Positions 1-5,737 of a DNA stretch of 6,743 nucleotides are shown piece by piece (position 1 is the first letter of the stretch; each line of letters starts with the position of its first letter). The translations under genes and the position numbers were made by a program. Location of the stretch: positions 1 to 6,743 of the forward strand of contig JAHJSF010000113.1 in assembly GCA_018830405.1 (NCBI GenBank), given 5' to 3'. A model generated the notes under the pieces. That model was not told the DNA's origin and did no database searches. It was given only the letters and a program-made list of their open reading frames with translations. This stretch comes from Nitrospinota bacterium (GTDB taxonomy: Bacteria > Nitrospinota > Nitrospinia > UBA9942 > JAHJSF01).

Positions 1-1
1 A

Positions 2-424
2 GCCTTGAGGTTGGCCCGTTTTAACACTCATGCTGCCGAAGATGAGGGGCACAGCTTTGAGGGACTTCCTACTCCGGCGGCGGCTATAATGGTAGCCTCG
101 ACCGTAATAATGACCAAAGACCTCCTCCTTATGGATAAAATTCATCCCCTTATATCGGTGATGGTGGTTTATTCCTTGGCCTTCCTGATGGTTAGCAGTG
201 TCAAATATAGAAGCTTCAAACATCTTGAGCTTACCAAGAAGAAGTCGTTCAGCATACTCCTCTTCGCCATACTTTTAATATATATAATTGTTGCCATGCC
301 GGAGCTTTTTATCTTCTTAATAATATCTGCCTATGTTATTGACGGCCCCTTAGAGTGGCTTCTTTTTCATAGAAAAGAGGCTATTGAGTCTAATAAGGTT
401 GTGGAAAAACATATCCATAGATAG
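2..424 (+). CDS. pssA: CDP-diacylglycerol-serine O-phosphatidyltransferase, C-terminal part (5' end outside window)
   Basis: Integral membrane enzyme that joins CDP-diacylglycerol and L-serine to make phosphatidylserine, the precursor of phosphatidylethanolamine. The reading frame is open from base 2 and begins ALRLARFN, followed about 16 residues later by F-GLPTPAAA. This pairing is characteristic of bacterial PssA just after the CDP-alcohol phosphotransferase motif. The catalytic DG-x2-AR-x8-G-x3-D-x3-D motif itself must lie upstream of the window. Hydrophobic stretches follow: PAAAIMVASTVIM, PLISVMVVYSLAFLMV, and a long one from FSILLFAILL to LIISAYVI, consistent with the last membrane helices. 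The tail (HRKEAIESNKVVEKHIHR) is polar and charged. About 140 residues remain of a protein usually near 240-280. The TTG at base 5 is internal and not a real start. No terminator is visible after the stop; a promoter for def begins within 45 bases. Family assignment is secure; only the missing N-terminus limits it. Confidence 0.9.
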   Translation, partial: ALRLARFNTHAAEDEGHSFEGLPTPAAAIMVASTVIMTKDLLLMDKIHPLISVMVVYSLAFLMVSSVKYRSFKHLELTKKKSFSILLFAILLIYIIVAMPELFIFLIISAYVIDGPLEWLLFHRKEAIESNKVVEKHIHR

Positions 425-443
425 TTCCCCCTTTCCCCTTTCT

Positions 444-471
444 ATAACAGCTAAAAATAATCTGCTATAAT
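444..471 (+). promoter_or_regulatory. Predicted sigma-70 promoter with extended -10, for def
   Basis: A perfect TATAAT lies at 466-471, preceded by TGC (463-465), giving the TGnTATAAT form of an extended -10. A -35-like ATAACA (444-449, four of six matches to TTGACA) sits 16 bases upstream. Transcription would start near 478, leaving a leader of about 22 bases before the def ATG at 500. The first T of the -10 is the last base of the left arm of a 12-bp inverted repeat, so a protein bound there would compete with RNA polymerase. The boxes are seen in the sequence; activity is inferred. Confidence 0.65.
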
Positions 472-489
472 TTAGGCAGCAGATTATTT
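455..489. repeat. Perfect 12-bp inverted repeat across the def promoter
   Basis: The left arm AAATAATCTGCT (455-466) is the exact reverse complement of the right arm AGCAGATTATTT (478-489), with an 11-base spacer (467-477). The left arm ends on the first base of the -10 box. The right arm starts about where transcription should begin and ends one base before the GGAG ribosome binding site of def. As DNA it could be an operator. As RNA the full stem could form only in transcripts read through from pssA, because a transcript starting near 478 would carry the right arm alone. The stem is AT-rich with one CTGC/GCAG core, and no U-run follows on the + strand, so it does not look like an intrinsic terminator for pssA. 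Confidence 0.75.
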
Positions 490-499
490 GGAGAATATT

Positions 500-1006
500 A
501 TGTCAATTTTAAGAATCAGGGCATATCCGGATCAAGTCCTAAGACGTAAGAGTGATCCGGTTGTCACCGTCAATGAGAAGATAGTTTCATTGCTCGATGA
601 CATGATAGCCACAATGCACTATGCCAACGGCATAGGTTTGGCGGCGCCGCAAGTGGGTGTATCTAAAAGGGTTATTATCCTAAAGAACCCTGACTTTAAT
701 TATGGGGAATTGCTCGAGATTATTAATCCTCAAATCGTGGCTGCCAGCGGGGAGATTACGGCCGAAGAGGGATGCCTGAGTATTCCCGAACTATATACCA
801 ACGTAAAACGTGCCGAAAAAATTACCATTAAGGGGTTGGACAGAAGGGGAGAGGAGTTTTGTTTTGAAACAGGGTCTATGCTCTCAAGGATACTCCAGCA
901 TGAGATAGACCACCTCGACGGTCTACTCTTTTGGGACAGGGTCGGGGCGGCTAGCCGTGAGATACTTAAGAGGGAATATAAGAAAATGCCCACCAAACAA
1001 GAATGA
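500..1006 (+). CDS. def: Peptide deformylase
   Basis: Cytoplasmic metalloenzyme that removes the formyl group from the N-terminal formyl-methionine of new proteins. All three family motifs are intact in the 168-residue product: GIGLAAPQ (44-51), EGCLS (90-94, metal ligand Cys92) and QHEIDH (133-138, ligands His134 and His138, catalytic Glu135). Length matches the usual 165-175 residues. I chose ATG 500 over the in-frame TTG at 488. ATG 500 has GGAGAA at 490-495 just upstream, and its product begins MSILRIRAYPDQVLRRKS, the usual deformylase N-terminus; the TTG lies inside the promoter's inverted repeat. fmt follows after 40 bases, the classic def-fmt order that couples removal and addition of the formyl group. 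Transcription probably starts at the promoter near 466-471. Nothing unusual in the protein. Confidence 0.97.
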   Translation: MSILRIRAYPDQVLRRKSDPVVTVNEKIVSLLDDMIATMHYANGIGLAAPQVGVSKRVIILKNPDFNYGELLEIINPQIVAASGEITAEEGCLSIPELYTNVKRAEKITIKGLDRRGEEFCFETGSMLSRILQHEIDHLDGLLFWDRVGAASREILKREYKKMPTKQE

Positions 1007-1046
1007 TTCATTTCCCATTCCTATAACTCCCGAGGAAAATTTTCTT

Positions 1047-1979
1047 ATGAATATAGTCTTTATGGGTACTCCGGACTTTGCAGTTCCATCACTTGAAATT
1101 ATTGCCTCATCTCCCCTATGTAATATATTAGCCGTTGTCAGCCAGCCTGATAAACCTAAGGGACGAGGGAGAATACTTTCCCCAACCCCGGTTAAAGAAG
1201 CGGCCCAAAGATTATCCCTTCCCATTATGCAACCGGTCAAGGCGAGCGATCCCCTCTTTATAGAAACTATCAGAAAGATTAATCCTGACCTGATTGTTGT
1301 GGTTGCCTACGGGCAGATACTCAAAAAAGAATTCCTCGATATTCCCCCCAAAGGTTGTATAAACCTGCACGGCTCACTCCTGCCGAAATACCGTGGAGCT
1401 GCCCCAATCCAGAGGGCGGTTATGAATGGGGAGAAGATTACCGGTGTTACCACCATGCTCCTAAACGAAGGGATGGATGAGGGGGATATTCTGCTGAAAA
1501 AAGAGATAAAGATAGAAGAAAATGATACAGCAGGGACATTGTTTGATAGACTTAAAGGCGTTGGTGCCGAGCTCCTTCTCGATACGATAAAGAGGATGAA
1601 TGACAATAGATTAGAGCCAATTCCGCAGGACAGTAGCAGGGCTACTTATGCACCAAAGATAGGGAAAGAGGAGTGCCAAATTAATTGGTCGGACGAAGGG
1701 GAGAAGATACGCAATTTAGTCAGGGGACTTACCCCATTTCCGGGTGCCTATACATTCCTTAACGGAAAAAGGATTATAATATCCTCAATTGAAAAGGGGG
1801 ATAATTTCAAGGGGAGACCAGGAGAATTAAAGGTTTTAGGGAAGGATACCCTTCTCGTTGCCACGGCAACCAACCATCTGATAATAAAGATGGTCAAACC
1901 GGAGGGGAAGAGGGAGATGCCCGTAGCCGACTTTATGGCCGGCCATCATATTGAGAGTGGAATGTCGTTTGATTTATAA
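1047..1979 (+). CDS. fmt: Methionyl-tRNA formyltransferase
   Basis: Transfers a formyl group from 10-formyltetrahydrofolate to Met-tRNA(fMet), making the initiator tRNA. The 310-residue product is of normal length. The N-terminal formyltransferase domain (about 1-190) opens with MNIVFMGTPDFAVPSL and contains the folate-site sequence INLHGSLLPKYRGAAPIQ. The catalytic triad is intact as Asn106, His108 and Asp144 (in GMDEGD), the same numbers as in the E. coli enzyme. The C-terminal tRNA-binding domain (about 205-310) has the family sequence INW...IRNLVRGLTPFPGAYTFLNG. The frame extends upstream to ATG-like positions inside def, but the family start is ATG 1047, with GAGGA at 1032-1036 ten bases ahead. 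It lies 40 bases after def with no terminator or obvious promoter between, so the two are probably co-transcribed. The next gene begins 26 bases after its stop. Confidence 0.97.
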   Translation: MNIVFMGTPDFAVPSLEIIASSPLCNILAVVSQPDKPKGRGRILSPTPVKEAAQRLSLPIMQPVKASDPLFIETIRKINPDLIVVVAYGQILKKEFLDIPPKGCINLHGSLLPKYRGAAPIQRAVMNGEKITGVTTMLLNEGMDEGDILLKKEIKIEENDTAGTLFDRLKGVGAELLLDTIKRMNDNRLEPIPQDSSRATYAPKIGKEECQINWSDEGEKIRNLVRGLTPFPGAYTFLNGKRIIISSIEKGDNFKGRPGELKVLGKDTLLVATATNHLIIKMVKPEGKREMPVADFMAGHHIESGMSFDL

Positions 1980-2005
1980 ACCTTAATCTTAGCAGGGGAT
2001 TATTC

Positions 2006-3307
2006 GTGAATATTTGTGTTATTGGAACAGGCTATGTTGGCCTGGTTACCGGAACAGTCTTTTCTGACCTGGGTAACGACGTCATATGCGTTGATAATGT
2101 AAAGGAAAAGATCGACTCCATCTGCCGGGGGGTAATGCCCATATATGAACCGGGCCTTGAGGAGATGGTCAACAGGAATATCAAAGAGGAACGGCTCTCC
2201 TTCACCACCGATCTGGCTGAGGCGGTCAAAAAGTCTGAAATAATATTTATCTGTGTCGGAACCCCTCCCAAGGATGATGGGGAGACTGACCTCTCCTATG
2301 TAGAGAGTGCCGCCAAAGAGATAGCCCTGGCCATGAATGGCTATAAGATTATTGTTAACAAGAGTACCGTTCCGGTTGGAACGGGTGATCTGGTCAGCAA
2401 GGTTATCAATCAATATAAAAAGAATGATGCCGATTTTGATGTTGTCTCAAATCCTGAATTTCTAAGGGAAGGAGCGGCCATACGGGACGCCCTTTCACCT
2501 GACAGGATTATCATCGGCGCACCAACAAAACAGGTCGCGGTTAAACTCCTTGAGCTTTATGCCATGATTGGCAAACCGATGATTATTACCGATGTCTACA
2601 GCGCCGAGATTATTAAATATGCCTCAAATGCCTTCCTGGCCACCAAGATATCCTTCATAAATGCCATATCAAATATTTGCGAACTGGTCGGGGCTAATGT
2701 TAATGATGTTTCTAAGGGGATAGGGCTTGATGCCAGGATTGGCTCTCAGTTCCTTGAGGCTGGACTTGGCTTTGGCGGTTCTTGTTTTCCAAAAGATATC
2801 AAATCTCTCGTCCATACATCGGGGAAGTTCGGCTACGATTTTGATCTCCTCCAGGCGGTCTTAAAGATAAATGAGGATAGGGTTCCCCACTTTGTCTCCC
2901 TTATTGATGAAAAGATGAAAGGTGTTAAGGGGAAGGTGATAGGCGTATTAGGGCTGGCCTTTAAGGCGGATACCGATGATATAAGGGAGGCCAAATCTAT
3001 AGAGATAATATCTGCCCTTTTAGAGAAAGGGGCGAAGATAAAGGCCTACGACCCGGTCGCTATGGAGAATACCAAGAAGGTCTTGCCGGATATTACCTAT
3101 TGTAAAAGTTCTTATGAAGCAGCCGAAGGGGTTGATGCCTTGGTAGTTGTAACCGAGTGGAGAGAGTTTAAATTGCTTAATATGGAAAAGATAAAGGAGA
3201 GCATGAAACAGCCTATTATCTTTGATGGGAGAAATATATATGACCCGGTCAGAAAGAAGAAGATGGGTTTTGAATATTATGGAATAGGGAGGGGATATAA
3301 GGGATGA
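2006..3307 (+). CDS. ugd: UDP-glucose 6-dehydrogenase
   Basis: Oxidises UDP-glucose to UDP-glucuronate using two NAD+. The 433-residue product has the N-terminal Rossmann domain with GTGYVG (7-12) and Asp30 at the end of the second strand for the NAD ribose. It then has STVPVGT (120-126), NPEFLREG (149-156), the central-domain Lys214 in [10 protein letters not shown], and the catalytic Cys260 in [10 protein letters not shown], followed by Asp264. The C-terminal UDP-binding domain includes [14 protein letters not shown] (316-329). Sister enzymes (UDP-ManNAc and GDP-mannose dehydrogenases) share this fold, but the motif set and the UDP-glucuronate decarboxylase next door favour UDP-glucose. The start is GTG 2006, with AGGGG at 1994-1998 seven bases upstream and the Rossmann strand beginning at residue 2. 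The stop overlaps the next gene's start (ATGA, 3304-3307), so translation of the two is coupled. Confidence 0.95.
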   Translation: MNICVIGTGYVGLVTGTVFSDLGNDVICVDNVKEKIDSICRGVMPIYEPGLEEMVNRNIKEERLSFTTDLAEAVKKSEIIFICVGTPPKDDGETDLSYVESAAKEIALAMNGYKIIVNKSTVPVGTGDLVSKVINQYKKNDADFDVVSNPEFLREGAAIRDALSPDRIIIGAPTKQVAVKLLELYAMIGKPMIITDVYSAEIIKYASNAFLATKISFINAISNICELVGANVNDVSKGIGLDARIGSQFLEAGLGFGGSCFPKDIKSLVHTSGKFGYDFDLLQAVLKINEDRVPHFVSLIDEKMKGVKGKVIGVLGLAFKADTDDIREAKSIEIISALLEKGAKIKAYDPVAMENTKKVLPDITYCKSSYEAAEGVDALVVVTEWREFKLLNMEKIKESMKQPIIFDGRNIYDPVRKKKMGFEYYGIGRGYKG

Positions 3308-4248
3308 AGAGAGTATTGGTTTTAGGCGGCGCAGGTTTTATAGGCTCCCATTTTTGCGATTTCCTTCTCGATAAAGGGCATTCTGTTGTGGCTATGGATA
3401 ACCTTATCACAGGGGATTTGAATAATATTAAACACCTCATTGCAGAGGACAAACCATTCAGTTTTGTTGAGCATGATATAACGGAACATATTGAGATAGA
3501 GGGAGATGTCGATTATATCCTCAACCTCGCCTCTCCAGCCTCCCCAGTTGATTATCTGGAACACCCGATTGCCACCCTCAAGGTTGGCTCTATGGGGACA
3601 CATAACTCCCTTGGACTGGCTCGTAAAAAGGGGGCGGTTGTTCTTCTCGCCTCTACCTCGGAGATATATGGTGACCCGATTGTTCACCCCCAGAGAGAGG
3701 ATTATTGGGGGAACGTCAACTCAATAGGCCCGCGTAGTGTCTACGATGAGGCCAAGCGATACGCCGAGGCGATTACCATGGCCTACAACCGCTATCATGG
3801 CGTTAAAACAAGGATAGTAAGGATATTCAATACCTATGGTACCAATATGCGTCTTAAGGATGGCCGGGCCATCCCCAACTTTATGTGTCAGGCAATCAAC
3901 GGAGAAGATATAACCGTCTATGGTGACGGTAGTCAAACCCGCAGCCTCTGTTATGTATCTGATTTAGTTGAAGGGATATATAGACTTCTAATCTCTGATG
4001 AAATAATGCCGGTCAATATCGGCAACCCTAACGAGATTACAATTTTGGAACTGGCTGAAAGGGTAATTAAAGAGACCGGAAGCAAGAGTAAGATAATCTA
4101 TAAAGACCTCCCAGTTGATGACCCGAAGCAGCGCTGTCCCGATATAACCATGGCCAAAAATATACTCAACTGGGAACCGAAGATCGGTCTTGAAGAGGGA
4201 CTTAAATCAACGACCAAATATTTTATGGAAAAACTGGGGAAGAATTAG
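3304..4248 (+). CDS. uxs: UDP-glucuronate decarboxylase (UDP-xylose synthase)
   Basis: Short-chain dehydrogenase-like enzyme predicted to convert UDP-glucuronate to UDP-xylose with bound NAD+, following directly on the dehydrogenase upstream. In its 314 residues: GGAGFIG (8-14) binds [18 protein letters not shown] (74-88) and [16 protein letters not shown] (115-130) are hallmarks of the UXS family; Tyr147 and Lys151 form the YxxxK pair; and [17 protein letters not shown] (205-221) lies in the sugar-nucleotide site. Glu120 (in TSE) and Arg277 (in [10 protein letters not shown]) match the Glu and Arg that ArnA/UXS-type decarboxylases use at the carboxylate. This argues against a simple 4-epimerase. 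ATG 3304 overlaps the ugd stop by four bases, and GGGAGGGG (3287-3294) lies nine bases upstream. The alternative is a UDP-glucuronate 4-epimerase or dTDP-glucose dehydratase relative; the decarboxylase call is much the better fit. No glycosyltransferase that would use UDP-xylose is visible here. Confidence 0.92.
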   Translation: MKRVLVLGGAGFIGSHFCDFLLDKGHSVVAMDNLITGDLNNIKHLIAEDKPFSFVEHDITEHIEIEGDVDYILNLASPASPVDYLEHPIATLKVGSMGTHNSLGLARKKGAVVLLASTSEIYGDPIVHPQREDYWGNVNSIGPRSVYDEAKRYAEAITMAYNRYHGVKTRIVRIFNTYGTNMRLKDGRAIPNFMCQAINGEDITVYGDGSQTRSLCYVSDLVEGIYRLLISDEIMPVNIGNPNEITILELAERVIKETGSKSKIIYKDLPVDDPKQRCPDITMAKNILNWEPKIGLEEGLKSTTKYFMEKLGKN

Positions 4249-4263
4249 CGGTAGATAACACGC

Positions 4264-4358
4264 TGTCATTCTCTGGCTTGACCCCCGCATCAAGTGCGGG
4301 GCAGGCTCTGAATCCATAAAAAAGGAACTGGATTCCCCGATTAAATCGGGGAATGACA
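4264..4358. repeat. Intergenic element: inverted pair of TGTCATTC...GAATCCA units with hairpins
   Basis: The element is bounded by a perfect 8-bp inverted repeat, TGTCATTC (4264-4271) and GAATGACA (4351-4358). Inside is a second matching pair, GAATCCA (4310-4316) and TGGATTC (4329-4335). It is therefore best read as two copies of one unit facing each other: left 4264-4316 (53 bases) and right 4329-4358 (30 bases, reverse orientation), separated by taaaaaaggaac. Each unit folds on itself. The left has CCCCGCA/TGCGGGG (4283-4289, 4295-4301), extended by GCTTG/CAGGC. The right has ATTCCCCGAT/ATCGGGGAAT (4332-4341, 4345-4354) with a 3-base loop. No U-run follows, so it is not a standard terminator. 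It resembles short repeats common between genes in some Deltaproteobacteria and Nitrospirota; that is from memory, not a search. Confidence 0.7.
4332..4354. other. Strong 10-bp hairpin in the intergenic element
   Basis: ATTCCCCGAT and ATCGGGGAAT form a perfect 10-bp stem around the loop TAA. It lies about 85 bases after the decarboxylase stop. It could stabilise the 3' end of the upstream mRNA or slow polymerase, but the bases after it (GACATGGGGGG) lack the T-run of an intrinsic terminator. Confidence 0.6.
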
Positions 4359-4391
4359 TGGGGGGTAGTTAAAGGGGGATAGTAGAGTAAG

Positions 4392-4413
4392 GATAATTTT
4401 TAAAGAATAATAT
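4392..4413 (+). promoter_or_regulatory. Weak candidate promoter region for radC
   Basis: This AT-rich stretch between the two repeat elements holds -10-like hexamers GATAAT (4392-4397, five of six) and TAATAT (4408-4413, four of six). No convincing -35 box sits at the right distance from either. It is the only plausible place for a separate radC-gmhA-hldE promoter in the 220-base gap. The alternative is read-through from the ugd-uxs transcript. Confidence 0.25.
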
Positions 4414-4432
4414 CTTTTAAACTCCATCGTTC

Positions 4433-4459
4433 CTCTGCGTTCTCAGCGAACTCGGCGGT
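4433..4459. repeat. Three tandem 9-base units (CTCnGCGnn) next to the radC start
   Basis: CTCTGCGTT (4433-4441), CTCAGCGAA (4442-4450) and CTCGGCGGT (4451-4459) are three consecutive variants of CTCnGCGnn, followed by TTAAAA. The block resembles a short repeat widespread between bacterial genes (CTCTGCG..CTCTGCGG-TTAAA type), as I recall it. It ends 9 bases before the radC ATG and so occupies the place of its ribosome binding site. Being 9 bases long, the units stay in frame with radC, but no start codon lies in them and a stop (TAA, 4418-4420) lies upstream, so they are probably untranslated. Confidence 0.6.
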
Positions 4460-4468
4460 TTAAAAACC

Positions 4469-5158
4469 ATGAAGAGATACCCGATAAAAGATTGGCCGGA
4501 GGATGACAGGCCGAGGGAGCGCTTGATAAGGCATGGTGCCTCCTCACTGACCGACACGGAACTTCTGGCCATCAGCCTTAGGGTTGGTAACAGTTCAACC
4601 GGGATGAGCGCCATAGACCTGGCCAGAGCGATTGTAGATAGATTCGGCGGTTTGGATAAACTGGATCAGCTTAGTATCGATGAGTTGTGTAGCATAAAGG
4701 GGATGGGTCCGGCTAAGGCCGCCCAGCTTAAGGGCTCATTTGAACTTGGTCGCAGACTGATGTCGGGGAGCAGGGAGCCTAAAAAGAGGGTAGGGGGGAG
4801 CTGTGATGTGGCTTCATACTATATTCCCCAAATGAAAGACCTGAAGAAGGAGGTCTTTAAGATTATTCTCCTTAATATTAAGAATGAAATTTTGAAGGAT
4901 GTTAAGATTTCGGAGGGGTGTTTGACAGCTTCAATTGTCCACCCTAGGGAGGTTTTTAATCCGGCCATAACCTCTTTAGCTGCCTCCGTCATCCTGATTC
5001 ATAACCACCCGAGCGGCGATCCGGCCCCCAGCCGGGAAGACACAGAGCTTACCCAAAGGCTCGTAAAGAGCGGGGATATGCTTGGCATAAAGGTGATAGA
5101 CCATGTTATTATCGGTGATAACAAATATTACAGTTTTTTAGATGAGGGGAGAATTTAG
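4469..5158 (+). CDS. radC: RadC family protein (JAB1/MPN metalloprotein, UPF0758)
   Basis: Member of a widespread bacterial family once tied to DNA repair; its biochemical role is unsettled. The 229-residue product is complete. The N-terminus MKRYPIKDWPEDDRPRERLIRHGASSLTDTELLAI is the family opening. A helix-hairpin-helix-like segment follows (IDELCSIKGMGPAKAAQLKGSFELGRRL, about 70-97). The C-terminal JAB1/MPN metal-binding domain (about 105-229) has HNHPSGDPAPSRED, with ligands His178, His180 and Asp191, so the metal site is intact. ATG 4469 is the first possible start after the in-frame TAA at 4418-4420. It lacks a clear Shine-Dalgarno: the nearest purine run is GGCGG (4454-4458), part of a tandem repeat, so initiation may be weak. 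The stop at 5156-5158 directly abuts the gmhA ATG, so radC is probably the first gene of the ADP-heptose transcript. Confidence 0.94.
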   Translation: MKRYPIKDWPEDDRPRERLIRHGASSLTDTELLAISLRVGNSSTGMSAIDLARAIVDRFGGLDKLDQLSIDELCSIKGMGPAKAAQLKGSFELGRRLMSGSREPKKRVGGSCDVASYYIPQMKDLKKEVFKIILLNIKNEILKDVKISEGCLTASIVHPREVFNPAITSLAASVILIHNHPSGDPAPSREDTELTQRLVKSGDMLGIKVIDHVIIGDNKYYSFLDEGRI

Positions 5159-5737
5159 ATGCAAAAAAGAATAGAGGCTGCCTTTCTCGAAGCAACCGAA
5201 CTGAGAAAGAAGAGCCTTGAGGTTATGCGTAATGATATCGAAAAGGCTTCGAATATCTGCATAGAATCGATATTGAACGGTGGCAAGGTTATCCTGATGG
5301 GGAACGGAGGGAGCGCCGCCGACGCCCAGCATATCGCCGCCGAACTGGTTGGCCGCTTCCTTAAAGAACGTTCCGCCATTGCCGGTATAGCCCTCACTAC
5401 CAATACATCTATTCTCACCTGCCTTGGTAACGACTACAGCTACGACTATATCTTTGAGAGGCAGATGGAGGCCCTTGGCCGAGCCGGAGACGTGGCTATC
5501 GGCATCAGCACCAGCGGTAACTCGGAGAATGTCTATAGAGCCCTTCAGAAGGCGCAGAAGAGCGGAATTAAGACGATAGGTCTACTCGGCAAGGATGGTG
5601 GAAAGATAGCCGCCGTCTGTGACCTCCCCCTTATAGTCCCTTCAAGCAATACCCCCCGTGTTCAGGAGATACATATCCTGATAGGGCACATACTTAGCGA
5701 CGAGATAGAGAGAGCCGTATATGAGAGAGAGAATTAA
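5159..5737 (+). CDS. gmhA: Sedoheptulose 7-phosphate isomerase (phosphoheptose isomerase)
   Basis: Cytoplasmic SIS-domain enzyme making D-glycero-D-manno-heptose 7-phosphate from sedoheptulose 7-phosphate, the first step toward ADP-heptose for the lipopolysaccharide inner core. The 192-residue product has the family length. It shows GNGGSAADAQHIAAELVGRF (49-67 region), TSILTCLGNDYSYD (83-96), GISTSGNSENV (115-125) and PSSNTPRVQEIHILIGHIL (161-179). The zinc and catalytic residues are present as His58, Glu62, Gln169 and His177, each three positions before its E. coli equivalent (61, 65, 172, 180). A single SIS domain with these ligands separates it from DiaA and other SIS proteins. ATG 5159 follows the radC stop with no gap; AGGGGAG (5145-5151), inside the end of radC, is a strong ribosome binding site seven bases ahead. 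The next gene starts 17 bases before its stop, so translation is probably coupled. Confidence 0.96.
   Translation: MQKRIEAAFLEATELRKKSLEVMRNDIEKASNICIESILNGGKVILMGNGGSAADAQHIAAELVGRFLKERSAIAGIALTTNTSILTCLGNDYSYDYIFERQMEALGRAGDVAIGISTSGNSENVYRALQKAQKSGIKTIGLLGKDGGKIAAVCDLPLIVPSSNTPRVQEIHILIGHILSDEIERAVYEREN

Noticed and set aside
455-489. Intrinsic terminator for pssA
   Set aside because: The stem is AT-rich with an 11-base loop and is followed by GGAGAA rather than a T-run; it also overlaps a good promoter.
488-499. TTG start at 488 giving a def product four residues longer
   Set aside because: It lies in the inverted repeat before the ribosome binding site; ATG 500 has GGAGAA upstream and gives the normal family N-terminus.
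957-1046. Upstream extension of the fmt frame by 30 residues into def
   Set aside because: The extension (RGNIRKCPPNKNDSF...) has no family similarity and overlaps def; ATG 1047 begins the conserved MNIVFMGTPDFAVPSL and has its own GAGGA site.
2000-2413. Long open frame on the minus strand inside ugd (also similar ones at 730-1240, 1307-1606, 3322-3687 and 5642-6019)
   Set aside because: All are antisense to well-supported conserved genes, show no recognisable domain, and are explained by the codon pattern of the + strand genes.
4283-4354. Rho-independent terminators after the decarboxylase gene
   Set aside because: Both GC-rich hairpins lack a downstream T-run on the + strand, and they fit better as parts of a repeat element.
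4264-4459. CRISPR array
   Set aside because: The repeated units are inverted or only 9 bases long; there are no regularly spaced direct repeats with unique spacers and no cas genes.
4421-4468. N-terminal extension of radC through the in-frame 9-base repeats
   Set aside because: The frame is open from 4421 but has no ATG, GTG or TTG before 4469, and the family N-terminus begins at ATG 4469.
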